Positions 42,368-53,252 are shown, numbered from the stretch's first letter. The stretch is DNA of 64,000 nt from Tridacna crocea (GCA_943736015.1 OX031062.1:58020962-58084961); one strand, 5' to 3'. The notes: generated by a model from the sequence alone, not told the origin. Program-made: numbers and translations.

Positions 42368-43113
42368 CCTTTCGTTTGCCAGCGGCTTTCAATGTGAGCA
42401 AGTCAAACTTTTTCGGCATACCTGACTTTGCTTGACCTACTTTTTGGAACTGATAAGAAGAAGATAATAAATAGAAGATTATGATTCGTCAAAAATATGG
42501 AAATATTTATTTCTAGGGTCCCGCGCTACTAGATAGCAAACCCATGCTGTCACTTTCCTTTTTTTTTTTAAAAAGATATTTCGTGTTTCGTCCGGTAAAA
42601 AGAAGGTCGGATTGCTTCCCAACCAAAGTTACACTATTGGAATGTTCTGATCATGCCTGACAGAGTTGTCAATCACAGAGAATTACTCGACAGCGATACG
42701 TCCTTCCCTTGTTGATACAGCTAGCATTAGACCTTCATTATGTATTCCCAGTTGTTTCCTGCAAATAACCCCCGCTTGTCACTTCTCTAATACAACGTCA
42801 TTGGTCATGTACCATTAATGTCACGTTTGTCTGCCGTTCAATTTAACAGTTCACGTGTTTATTCGATACTAGTTATGAATTTGTCGTTCGTAAGTATATT
42901 TCCAGGGGAAAATCAGCTTCTAAACTTTCCATTTATGGACTTAAAAGTAGGTCACTGTTTTCGAAATTTTAGTTGATGTTCATTTGGTGGGACAAGGCCA
43001 CGTGTTTTAATTTTTCTTTTCTAAAAAGAAAAGCAGCCTTTCGGGATACCTGACTTCTGTAAGTGGCCATGAGATATGTTCCTTATCATTCATAAACGGG
43101 GACAATGGCGTCA
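42368..43113. other. No feature seen
   Basis: No repeat family or credible frame recognised. Confidence 0.4.
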
Positions 43114-43346
43114 CCTTTACTCTTTACCGAACGACAAAATTCTAAACTGGTCGAAATTGAAAGCACTAGCAGACGACAAAATAAACGTAACTCAAAAATT
43201 TGAACATTGTTTCCAGCAGGGTAGAAAACATTGTGGGAAAAGGAGAAAATGCTGCTGGCCAGCATTTTCTCCTTTTCCGACGTTGTTGTCGAAAGGCTTC
43301 TATCTCAGGGTCGAAAAAAACCAGGAACTATTTGATAAGAGGTTAA
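43114..43346 (+). mobile_element. Family A MITE, left TTAA mutated
   Basis: TTTACTCTTTACCGAACGAC to TTTGATAAGAGGTTAA. The hairpin apex is TGCTGCTGGCCAGCA. Confidence 0.87.
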
Positions 43347-43384
43347 CCCCTCATACTTCAATTATGACACGAGTCATAGTATTT

Positions 43385-43610
43385 GAATAAGAGATTAAAT
43401 ACATCTGCAAAAACAAAGACCAATGTCGGCCTACGTAGTACCCGTAGGCTGACATGGATCGAAACTTTTAGCCACTGGTAAAATTTCTGCATGTCATCGG
43501 AAATATTTTACCTCAAGATTCAGTTGGTTGTAAGATAAACTGAGTTTTATGGATCCATTATGATGCAATCAGTTGCTTGGTATACTGCATCTTGAAGATG
43601 CGTTAAAGCC
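43385..43610 (+). mobile_element. Family C2 MITE running into a minisatellite
   Basis: AAATACATCTGCAAAAACAA, hairpin ATGTCGGCCTACGTAGTACC with mate, GATCGAAACTTTTAGCCACT, AGATTCAGTTGGTTGTAAG and TATACTGCATCTTGAAGATG. Where the C2 right end should follow, the 31-bp repeats start. Confidence 0.75.
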
Positions 43611-45482
43611 ACTATTACTAGAGCAATTTTGCGTTAGAACCACAATTATCAGAGCAATTTTGCGTTAGAGCCACTAGTGCCAGAGCAAGCTTGCGTCAAA
43701 GCCACTATTGCAAGAGCAATTTTGCATCAGTGCCACTATCGCCAGAGCACTTTTGCCTTACAGCCACTATTGCCAGAGCAATTTCGCATCAGAGCCACCA
43801 TTGCCAGAGCAATTTTGCCTTACAGCCACTATTGCCAGAGCAATTTTGCCTTACAGTCACTATTGCCAGAGCAATTTTGCGTCAGAGCCACTGTTGCTAG
43901 AGCAATTTTGCCTCAGAGCCACTATTGCCAGAGCAATTTTGCCTTACAGCCACTATTGCCAGAGCAATTTTGCCTTACAGTCACTATTGCCAGAGCAATT
44001 TTGCGTCAGAGCCACTGTTGCTAGAGCAATTTTGCCTCAGAGCCACTATTGCCAGAGCAATTTTGCCTTACAGCCACTATTGCCAGAGCAATTTTGCCTC
44101 AGAGCCACAATTGCCAGAGCAATTTGCGTCAGAGCCACTGTTGCCAGAGCAATTTTGCGTCAGAGCCACTATTGCCAGAGCAATTTTGCCTTACAAGCCA
44201 CTATTGCCAGAGCAATTTTGCGTCAGAGCCACAATTGCCAGAGCAATTTTGCGTCAGAACCGCCATTGCCAGAGCAATTTTGCGTAAGGGCCACTATTGC
44301 CAGAGCAATTTTGCGTCAGAGCCACTTTTACCAGAGCAATTTTGCGTCAGAGCCACAACTGCCAGAGCAATTTTGCGTCAGAGCCACTATTGCCAGGGCA
44401 ATTTTGCGTCAGAGTCACTATTACCCGAGCAATTTTGCGTTAGAGCCACTATTGCCAGGGCAATTTTGCGTCAGAGCCACTATTGCCCGAGCAATTTTGC
44501 GTCAGAGCCACTTTTAACAGAGCAATTTTGCATCAGAGCCACTTTCACCGGGGCAGTTTTGCATCAGAACCACTATTACCGGGGCAATTTTGCGTCAGAA
44601 CCGCCCTTGCCAGAGCAATTTTGCGTCAGAAACACTATAACCAGAGCAATTTTGCGTCAGAGCCACTTTTACCTAAGCAATTTTGTGTCAGAGCCACAAC
44701 TGCCAGAGCAATTTTGCGTCAGAGCCACTATTGCCAGGGCAATTTTGCGTCAGAGCCACTTTTACCCGACCAATTTTGCGTCAGAGCCACTATTGCCAGG
44801 GCAATTTTGCATCAGAGCCACTTTTACCCGAGCAATTTTGCATCAGAGCCACTATTACCAGACCAATTTTGCATCAGAGCCACTTTTAACAGAGCAATTT
44901 TACATCAGAGCCACTTTTACCTGGGCAGTTTTGCATCAGAACCACTATTACCGGGGCAATTTTGCATCAGAGCCATTTTTACCGGAGCAATTTTGCATTA
45001 GAGCCACTTTTAACGGAGCAATTTTGCATTAGAGTCACTATTACCAGGGCAATTTTGCATTAGAACCACTATTACCAGGGCAGTTTTGCATTAGAACCAC
45101 TATTACCAGGGCAGTTTTGCATCAGAGCCACTTTTACCAGAGCAAATTTGTATTAGAGCCACTTTCAAAAGAGCAATTCTGCATTAGAGCCACTTTTACA
45201 AGAGCAATTTCGCATCAGAGCCACTATTACCAAGGCAATTTTGCATTAGAGCCACTTTTACCAGGGCAATTTTGCATTAGAGCCACTATTACCAGAGCAA
45301 TTTCGCGTTAGAGCCACTTTTAACAGAGAAATTTTGCGTTAGAGCCACTATTACCAGGGCAGTTTTGCACCAGAGCCACTATTACCCGCTTAGTTTTGCA
45401 TTAAACCCTTTATTACCAGAGCAATTTTGTCAAAGAACCACTATTACAAGAGCAATTTTGCATCACAACCACTGGTACCAGA
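43607..45482 (+). repeat. 31-bp minisatellite, ~60 copies
   Basis: Unit ~GCGTCAGAGCCACTATTGCC, AGAGCAATTTT. Left units carry CCTTACAGCCACTATTGCC; right units carry GCATTAGAGCCACTTTTACC. Because 31 is not a multiple of 3, three units give a 31-residue frame and all forward frames stay open, yielding spurious frames of up to 327 codons. Starts at the right edge of a C2 MITE. Confidence 0.95.
43818..44065 (+). repeat. 124-bp higher-order repeat in the minisatellite
   Basis: Four 31-bp units (43818-43941) are repeated next door (43942-44065), identical as far as I can see. A recent unequal exchange or slippage event. Confidence 0.85.
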
Positions 45483-45558
45483 GCAATTTTGTCAAAGAAT
45501 CGCACAACGTAATGACGCATTTGCGTCATTACGTTGTGCGATTCTTTGACAAAATTGC
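45483..45558 (+). repeat. 76-bp near-perfect palindrome ending the minisatellite
   Basis: Left arm GCAATTTTGTCAAAGAATCG, CACAACGTAATGACGCAT; the right arm is its complement with a mismatch only at the centre. The outer GCAATTTTG is part of the last minisatellite unit. Confidence 0.93.
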
Positions 45559-45867
45559 AGTTGAAAATTAAGCCTACTAAGAGGGTAAAGAGATTCAGAT
45601 ACAAGCGGTGACCGTTTTCCTACTTAAAACCTACAGCAACATATTTAGACACATTTGTACAGCCCCAGAAAAACAGTGGATAAGACTTTTGCTACTCTAA
45701 TTGATGAATTGCCAATAAACTGCACTGTCAATAGAACTATATGTTTTTCTCGTAAGAAAACTGTATCGTGCATGCGTAAAACCATCTGTAAACATTCCAT
45801 GTCTTTAACCCTTTTCACCGTAACTAAAATGCAGATACTGCAATATGTCAGAAAATTCTGTCAGTAT

Positions 45868-45942
45868 CGCGGACGGTGTAGATCAAGATCATACTACACG
45901 TTCTGTGCAGTCTGATATTGATCTAAATTGTCTGCATAGCCA
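45868..45942 (+). repeat. Family B hairpin
   Basis: GGACGGTGTAGATCAAGATC, apex CACGTTCTGTG, GTCTGATATTGATCTAAATT. Confidence 0.82.
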
Positions 45943-46207
45943 CGTCAGCCCGGATTCAACACTTAATTGGTTACTGATTGATCTCAATGGTAATGGGCAA
46001 TAGTAATGGGCAAAGTAACGAATCGTTGGAATTCCTTGTTGGCAGCAACTAAACAAAGATAAGCATAATTGCTTTGTCAAGTTTCATTCTGATTGAGTAA
46101 CCATCTTTTCGTGACTACTCCATTCTCGACGAGACTGGAGTTCTGAAACACCTAATCTTTCGCATATTGTAATTTCCAAGAACAGCCCAAAGGCTCTTTA
46201 GAATGGT

Positions 46208-46408
46208 ATACCCCTTTACTCCATAGATACTCATTTCTACACATTGCTTGTAGGAGCCTTTGGAAAACATTGTGGGAAAAGGTGAAATTGCTCGTGACGA
46301 GCAATTTCACCTTTTGTCACAATGTTTTCTATGCTATCAAAAGGTGCCATTTACACATAAGATATGGCTTCATCCTTGCTGTTATTTAAGGTCAATTAGG
46401 GATACTGG
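46208..46408 (+). mobile_element. Family A' MITE, right end truncated
   Basis: CCCCTTTACTCCATAGATAC to TCAATTAGGGATACTGG, with the perfect hairpin GGTGAAATTGCTCGTGACGA and mate. The last ~25 bp and TTAA are missing. Confidence 0.83.
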
Positions 46409-47032
46409 TGAGGTCAGTGAAATACGTAATTACATGAAATCTTTTCGCCGTGATATAAGTGAAATAAGGTTGAAAGCGAATTAAAACAGGATTTAATCAG
46501 TAGCTCAACCAAGAACGGCCATGTGATTTACCGATTCAGATTCCCGTTCAATCAGATTCTTGAAGTTCAAACTTCGTTGGCCGGGGGACAGAGGTCTGGG
46601 GGCGCCGTTGCCAAAACAAACGTTATTACCTAACCCAAGGAAACCAGCTAATGTGGGTTTCCTGTGATTACATGAGTTTTCGAGAAGCTTTAAATCAAAT
46701 AGAGAACGTTTCTGAGTGTGTTAGTGTATTCCCTGATCTATTTGAGTACATCGACAAATTTTACAATTAGGTTTTGCCCCGACCTGATCACGGAAACATG
46801 GTTAGAATCTTAACTCTTAGTTAGATTAGATTCTTTTTCGCTCAAAACCCATTTGTTGTAATGACTATTTTATGGTAAAAATGAAACAAAGAAAGGACCT
46901 TTGAAAGAGATAATAGCGACCTCTTTTGTGTACAGCAGACATTTATATATTACGGGAAAGAAGCAATTTTTTTTTACAAGTGACTGCTCTTTCCCCACCC
47001 ATTTACAAAAGTAGTCTACAATGGCATTGTAT
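46409..47032. other. No feature seen
   Basis: No repeat family or credible frame recognised. Confidence 0.4.
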
Positions 47033-47263
47033 TTAACCTTTCCCACAAGTCAAATTTTGAACTCCTTTTATATACTTCAGAAACATCTGCAGACAATATA
47101 TTCAAAGTTGTGCAAATGAACTTGAGATCTCTGATAGGGTAGAAAACATTGTGGGAAAAGCAGAAAATGCTGGTAACCAGCATTTTCTCCGTTTCCAACA
47201 ATGTTTTCAAAATCCTTCTTTCCCAGGGTCGTAAAAACAAGTAATTGATTGGTGAAGGGTTAA
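47033..47263 (+). mobile_element. Family A MITE, full length
   Basis: TTAACCTTTCCCACAAGTCA to TTGGTGAAGGGTTAA, with hairpin GCAGAAAATGCTGGTAACCA and mate. It lies just left of a SINE-like segment. Confidence 0.88.
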
Positions 47264-47317
47264 ATGGTATATAAATATTGTTAATGAGACTGTCATCGCA
47301 TATAAAACTGAGAAGTG

Positions 47318-47490
47318 ACCCTGATTGAGAGGTAGAGCGTCGGTTTAGTAATACATAAGGTCTTAATTTCAATTCCCGGAGCGGCTATCAACTTTGGGAC
47401 CCTTAACTGGCCCGCCCACAAAATTGGCGCGAGCACTGGTGTAGTTTCCAGGAAGCGGTATCGGTAAGAACTTATTTCTTAATCGAGATA
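47318..47490 (+). mobile_element. tRNA-derived SINE copy (GTTTCCAGGAAGCGG body)
   Basis: Head CTGATTGAGAGGTAGAGCGT with A-box character, TTTCAATTCCCGG as a degenerate B box, then body TGTCAACTTT-like text and GTGTAGTTTCCAGGAAGCGG. Same body as 63795-63990. Confidence 0.6.
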
Positions 47491-47629
47491 AAATAAATAT
47501 TTTAACTAAAATATACACTTCTGTAAATATATCATACCGAGAAAGTCATTACATAATTATGGTCATTAACGTAATTTCGTATATCTAGTAACGAAGTCAT
47601 GAGGTAAATTGGTCCTTCAAAATGCAGAA

Positions 47630-47755
47630 AACTGACTTATAACAAAAGGCATCGGCCCCGGTCAGCCTGCACACACTCCGCAGGGTGACCTGGGTCAATA
47701 CCGTTTGCAATTGCATTAAGACCCCTTTTTCGCAGAACGCGGCCCACATCTTGTT
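47630..47755 (+). repeat. C2 hairpin with right end
   Basis: CATCGGCCCCGGTCAGCCTG, GCAGGGTGACCTGGGTCAAT, TTGCATTAAGACCCCTTTTT and CGCAGAACGCGGC; the middle arm is missing. Confidence 0.7.
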
Positions 47756-48065
47756 TCATATCTTACCGGCATCGTAATCTGAAAGCCTTATAAATATACT
47801 ATAAGGTATCGTGTACAAGCCCCTATCAGTTACATTTTCTGAGGTTACAGTGCCTAAACCCTGAAATTGCGAGGTAATTAGGTTAAGTGTGAAACTCGCA
47901 CTTCTAATAAACCTCTGATTAACGTACGTGTTATACTTAACGAGTGCCAAGTAAACCCTTAATCCGCCAAACAAAAAAATACCCAAATTTTCTGTGTATG
48001 AGAAAACACCAAAATAATTATCGGCTCATGGGTAATACTATCCAGAATGTCTCAATATTGTAGGA

Positions 48066-48132
48066 ATCAGTGTAGACTAAAGATCAGATTACACAATCTT
48101 TGCAGTCTGATCTTGATCTGAATTGTCCATTA
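48066..48132 (+). repeat. Family B hairpin, decayed
   Basis: CAGTGTAGACTAAAGATCAG pairs imperfectly with CTGATCTTGATCTGAATTG. Confidence 0.75.
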
Positions 48133-48255
48133 AAGCAACAAATATCCACTGTGAAGTAGCTTTCCGAGTAAAAATTATCGCCTAGGTTCCACAAAATGAA
48201 TTACATTTCCCCTAGAAAATCAAATATTAGTCAGCTCTTGACTTTAAATAATCCT

Positions 48256-48712
48256 GTATCACACAACCCCAAGTTGTAACTAATCCGTGACGAAAGAGGT
48301 TTTTGAGAACCATATGAGAAAACGGTGAAATGCTAGTAACCAGTTTTTTTATCCTTTTTCCACAATATTTTCTATCCATTCAAGGACAAATAATATCATT
48401 TAACCCATTACCACACAATTCCTACTTTTGACGGCCCTGAGAAAGAAACCTTTAGAAAACGTTGTGGGAAAAGGATAAAATGCTGGTAACCAGCATTTTC
48501 TCCTTTTCCCACAATTTTTTCTACCCTTCACAAAACAAATTTCAAATTTTCAGTCACTTTTGTTTTATTGTCTGAAAATGCTTTCGATTTGGGCAAGCCT
48601 AAAATATTGTCGTTTGGTAATGATTTAATCCTTATATAATTCATAGTCCATCATCTACAAACACTTTCAATAAGGGAGACTCTATCACAATTATTGTTTA
48701 GTAAAGGGTTAA
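48256..48712 (-). mobile_element. Older family A MITE split by a younger copy
   Basis: The left piece (48256-48398; TATCACACAACCCCAAGTTG, a weak hairpin, CTATCCATTCAAGGACAAAT) and the right piece (48629-48712; ACAAACACTTTCAATAAGGG to TTTAGTAAAGGGTTAA) are the two parts of one reverse copy, interrupted at a TTAA. Confidence 0.75.
48399..48628 (-). mobile_element. Family A MITE nested in an older family A copy
   Basis: TTAACCCATTACCACACAAT to GTCGTTTGGTAATGATTTAA. The hairpin is near perfect and clearly less decayed than in the host copy. Confidence 0.88.
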
Positions 48713-49232
48713 AAAGACTCTTTGATTGATGTAAACCACATTTGAGTTCATATTAAAAGTCGGAATTTTAAGCTCTGTGATTATTAAAGAAATAACATTC
48801 AAGCTCAAATGAAGTCGTTATTCCCTGAACTATTGGTGATTTATTCATGTACCTTACAATTTTTCTTTTTACATAATTACAATTTCTTTAAAAAGCTTTT
48901 TTTTTTTACAAAGACAAGAGGAAAGGTAACCTATTACTGATCATATGAAAATAATTTCAAATTTGATTCTTTGGTTATCACATAATCAATCGTACTTAAA
49001 CACTGACTGCCACAGTAAGTAAATTTACCAACTGAAAAATCATCATACAATCTACCTCTGCTGAAGCATGTGAGAAAAGTAGTCGGTGGCTTTGGAAAGA
49101 AAGTTGTGTTAGTACTGGTGTAAGAAAGCCAGGAAATACATGTACGTCACCGACCGCCATGATATGACCTTAGCTGTTAAAGTGGCGTTAGACTCCAATA
49201 CAACCAACCAACCAATTTTGTCTCACAAAGGA

Positions 49233-49419
49233 ATGAATCATGAGATAGACTGGTCATTTGACATGCAAAAATTCGATCAACAGCAAAAGGTTTAGACCCG
49301 TTTCAGCCTGTGCAATCCGCGCAGGCTGATATGGGTCGAAATATTTTGCTATTGATCGAACTGAGTCAGTATTTTTGCAAGTGCATCAAACCCCATTTTC
49401 ATAGAGCATGGCTCAGCTA
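49233..49419 (-). mobile_element. Family C2 MITE, compact
   Basis: AATCATGAGATAGACTGGTC (the reverse of the usual arm), hairpin CCCGTTTCAGCCTGTGCAAT with mate, ending CCCCATTTTCATAGAGCATG. The long arm precedes the hairpin here. Confidence 0.75.
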
Positions 49420-49631
49420 TATGAATGTCCATGATGTCTGTTCTTGACCAACAAAGTCCCACAATGCACTTAACGAGCGCTAAAAATACCTATCCATTCT
49501 TACAGGCATTTGGAGGTAAATTGTTCTAATGGACGCCAAAACAGCTTATAATTTGGGGATAATTGTAATAACGTGGTAAACGATTTATATTTAGATTTAT
49601 GAAGCCCTGTTCTGTTCAATATATAGACAGT

Positions 49632-49879
49632 AACACGCGAAAAGAGGCATTCGAACAGTTGCGTAAAGTGTCATCTCGGATCAACCTGCGCACTCCGCGC
49701 AGGCTGATCCGAGACATCATTTTACGTTTTTATATTATTTTTCTGTTTTGTGAAAGACTACTGTAAGACAAAATCTGATGTAGTCGTAATGTGCCGTCTC
49801 GGATTAGCATCTGCGGACTGCGCAGGATGATCCGAGACGACACTTAACACAAGTGTCCGAATGTCCCTTTTCGCGTGTT
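49632..49879 (+). mobile_element. Family D double-hairpin MITE, copy 3, full length
   Basis: 248 bp. Ends AACACGCGAAAAGAGGCATT and GTCCCTTTTCGCGTGTT are inverted repeats continuing into TTGCGTAAAGTG/CACTTAACACAA. Hairpin 1 GTCATCTCGGATCAACCTGC with mate; hairpin 2 GTGCCGTCTCGGATTAGCAT with mate. No coding capacity. Confidence 0.9.
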
Positions 49880-49984
49880 GCAGGCCAATTTTAATGTTGG
49901 TTATATCCTAGATTTCTTGAAGAAAAATCCACTGGCAATTCAAGGGAATAATACGACAAAAATCATTCACTATGGAGACGAGGT

Positions 49985-50052
49985 AAATGTGGATCAAGAT
50001 CAGACAGCACAAATGTTCAGTCAGATCTTTGTCTACACTCTCCGCAAAACAG
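49985..50052 (+). repeat. Family B hairpin, decayed
   Basis: GTGGATCAAGATCAGACAGC with TCAGTCAGATCTTTGTCTAC; flank CTCCGCAAAACAGTC matches the family. Confidence 0.75.
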
Positions 50053-50327
50053 TCATAGTCAAATATGCCAGGGATAAGGTTTCATTCACTGGTGGTGAGA
50101 TCATTGTAATTATCATGCCAAGCCGATTACCCTAAATACCTCGATATCTATAGCCTGGATCTAACTTTGACCTGGAGTGACCTTTTACGTTACGAACAGT
50201 TTATCATTTTGTCACATACAGTTTAGCGAACTGCCCTGTAAAGTACTCTGGATAGATTAATTTAAACACAACTTACTAGCCATAAAAAAGACATAAATAT
50301 TACATTATCAATTCTGTTGGTAAGGAT

Positions 50328-50390
50328 CAATGTATACATATTCTCGATCAGACTGCATATTCTGATCTTGATCTACACTGTCCAAACATG
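50328..50390 (+). repeat. Family B hairpin with shortened apex
   Basis: AATGTATACATATTCTCGAT then CAGACTGCATATTCTGATCTTG and CTACACTGTCC; left arm reduced. Confidence 0.7.
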
Positions 50391-50579
50391 CACCTTCGAT
50401 CGAGCTTCGCTATTAAAATGGTTGACGTAGACAAAAACGACCACAAATTCCATACGCCAGATGAACACTTTATCAAAGATTTAACATTTTCCTACTAAAC
50501 AATCCAAATGAAACCTTCAAGCCAATAGTAAAAACTTAACTGTTGTTATTTCAAACTTATTTTTTGAAGGAAAACACAC

Positions 50580-50783
50580 CTGGACCCGTAATCACCAACC
50601 ATACGTAAGAACGTTCTTTGTCTTATTCTCCAGAATTTTCTACATTTGTAAGAAACACAACTTCTGATTGGCTAAACCGAATGGTTTAGCCAATCAGAAG
50701 TTGTGTTACTTACAAATGTAGAAAACCTTGGAGAATAAGACTAAGAATATTCTCAAGAACGGTTGATGAATACGGGTCCTGGT
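50580..50783 (+). mobile_element. Family E palindromic MITE, copy 4
   Basis: CCTGGACCCGTAATCACCAA to GATGAATACGGGTCCTGG, ~204 bp; apex GATTGGCTAAACCGAATGGT and mate, a perfect stem except at the centre. Confidence 0.92.
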
Positions 50784-50880
50784 GTAGATCCAGAACAGAC
50801 TGCACTTTCTCTGCAGTCAGATCTTAATCTACACTGTCTGCAAAGGTCATCGAGTCACGCCATGCAGCCTATGGGTTAAG
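50784..50880 (+). repeat. Family B unit directly after an E palindrome
   Basis: GTGTAGATCCAGAACAGACT, CTGCAGTCAGATCTTAATCT, then GTCATCGAGTCACGCCATGC and CAGCCTATGGGTTAAG. Gives an intact TTAA at the unit's end for comparison with L3. Confidence 0.8.
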
Positions 50881-51296
50881 TGTTCGAGGTGAATGTCATT
50901 TACTTTGTCACAAAAATCAAAATTTGTGCATAAACGTCGGGTTAGCCCAATTATTATCCGTCAAACTGTCGATTCTTCCCCTGGAATATGTTGTTATGAA
51001 CAATTTGGGCGCAGAAAAACAGAAGAGGCATTTATCATTCCAGTCATAAAAAAAACAACCATTCATAATTCCATGCTTTTTCAGAAAGAGTATCTCAGAA
51101 AATAAACAATAGTGCAATTTATACGATTTATTCTGTGCATTTGTGGCGTCAGCATAATAATCAAATATTACTAACTGTGCAAGAATAAACGTTAAATTTG
51201 TCTACAAACGCAAAAGTTACTGTAATCACTTTTCATTGTACGTCAGACGATCGAATCTGGAATATCTAAAAATAACTTTTTGCGGGAAGAACAAGA

Positions 51297-51664
51297 GAAC
51301 GTTGTCTGCGCATGTCATATTCTTCGAAGATTCGACTGTCTTATATGACGCATCACTACTAGCCCCGAAAGCGGGCTGACTGTAATATTACGCTCTATAA
51401 AGTAGCAATGTTGAAAATAGCTTTTACGTATCAATACGTTTGAGGAGAAATGAGACTTGCTTTAGCAACAGATTTCTCTAAACTGGTGATCATAGTTGAG
51501 TGAATTGCACGAGGTAGCGTTTTATTGGGTAAACTTTTTTTTTTGTTTTAAATTCAAAGTAACGGTTGTCGCGTAGGAAAGTGGTTCGGCCCTGTACCCA
51601 GGATGCCCATATCAGATAGATGAGTATTTATAGAATGCCATCTAGCGGGAGATAATGAACAAGA
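51297..51664 (+). repeat. Dispersed repeat N, copy 2
   Basis: Same order as copy 1, with ~30 bp extra after TTCGAC (CTTATATGACGCATCAC). Ends CATCTAGCGGGAGATAATGA. Confidence 0.75.
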
Positions 51665-51710
51665 GAAGAGCTTTCATTTCACCGTTCAAAAAAAAAAAAG
51701 ACGCAACAGG

Positions 51711-51936
51711 TTAACCCTTTAACAAACAATCCCTAGTTTTTACGACCCTGAGATAGAAGCCTTTCGAAAACATTGTGGGTAAAGGAGAAAATGCTGGTAA
51801 CCAGCATTTTCACCTTTTTCCCTCAATGTTTTCTTCCCTGCTGGAAATATTTTTTTTTTGAAATTGAATTTATTTTTTCATCAGCTAATGCTTTCAGTTT
51901 GTACAAGTCTAAAATTCTGTCGTTTGGTAGAGTTAA
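51711..51936 (-). mobile_element. Family A MITE, full length
   Basis: TTAACCCTTTAACAAACAAT to GTCGTTTGGTAGAGTTAA, with hairpin GGAGAAAATGCTGGTAACCA and a T-expanded right half. Confidence 0.88.
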
Positions 51937-53252
51937 CCTATAACAGATTTTAGAGTTTGTGGGCGCTTTTTCAGATTTTTATAGTCAAGAAAAGATTTAG
52001 GGAAAACTCACTGAATTAGGTAGAATAACAGTTTGTAAACCCATCATCGCATCCAGTTTCTCATTCTCCCCTTCTTCTTTTCTTCTTAAGTCTATTTCCA
52101 CTCTACCTTGGTTTTTTTCTCTCCTTTGTTAATTTTTTCTCCTCTCTTTATCAATTCCTCCTTATTTCTGTTTTTGTGTATATTTGTCTTTTTCTATCTC
52201 GTTATTTACAGTATGTCACTATATGTTTTGTTTCCATTATCTGTCATCTTGTATTCATAAACTGATTGTAGGGGAAGGGCCAAATCTAAGTTAGGAGAAC
52301 TTGTGGCCCGATCCTATTCACTTAATGAATAAAACATTTTTTAAACTAACCATCAAGAGGGTTAAAAGGGAAAAAGACAGGATTCCCTACCAATAAAAAG
52401 GAAAAAAATCAGTAGTGTTTCCATAAAGTGATACAAAGCTTACGGCACATTTTGAATTTAAGGACAGAATATTGCGAAGGCTGGGAATGTCACAGTAATT
52501 AAGAATTATTCTTATTATGGTCTTATTCGTATAAAAGCAAATTTAGAAAGAAATATTCTAGTGAAAAAACCAGAAGTTCCATTCTACTGAAGAATTATAA
52601 GAGAGTAGAATAACTTATCGATTACATGTCTTATATGCCGGGCTTTATTCAAATTAGTTCAATGACGTCATATCTGGTTTTATAAAATTAGACGGAACCC
52701 CGACGGCAAAACGACCACCACGTTAATGAAACAACACAGCTCATTTTTCCAAGATGTATACGTCATTTTCTATACTCTTGCAAAGGAAATATTTCTAGTA
52801 GAAATTAAAACTGTTGAGCTACAAATACTGATCCACGAAAAGGTGGGAAAAAATAGCGGTGAAGTTTGAAAGAGTCTTTCAATATCGGCAAAATTTGCGA
52901 AGGAGGAAAAAATGTTATTGAATTTATTAAAAGTTTTATAATCTTTTATAAGCTATCAACGTACAAAATGCTATCTTGCATTAGAACATGCGACGTCTGA
53001 CTAGGCTTTATTGACTTTTACGACTGATACCTTTTCTTCTAACATGGTTTTGATGCAATAAATGTCGATGTGATGGAGAATACAATTCCAATGATTCTAC
53101 CATCCCTTTTTTACCGTTGAACTAATGTAACTTTTGAGAGAAATGTAATAAAATGACCTTGCGTCCACTCCACATGCAAATATCAAGTTTTACTGAGCAT
53201 TCTATTTAATGTTATTAATAACAAAACTGAAAATATTAACTACTCTCAAACG
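51937..53252. other. No feature seen
   Basis: Includes a pyrimidine-rich stretch (52060-52200); no gene or repeat family recognised. Confidence 0.4.

Noticed and set aside
43607..45482. CRISPR array
   Set aside because: The units are contiguous 31-mers without spacers, diverged gradually, in eukaryotic DNA.
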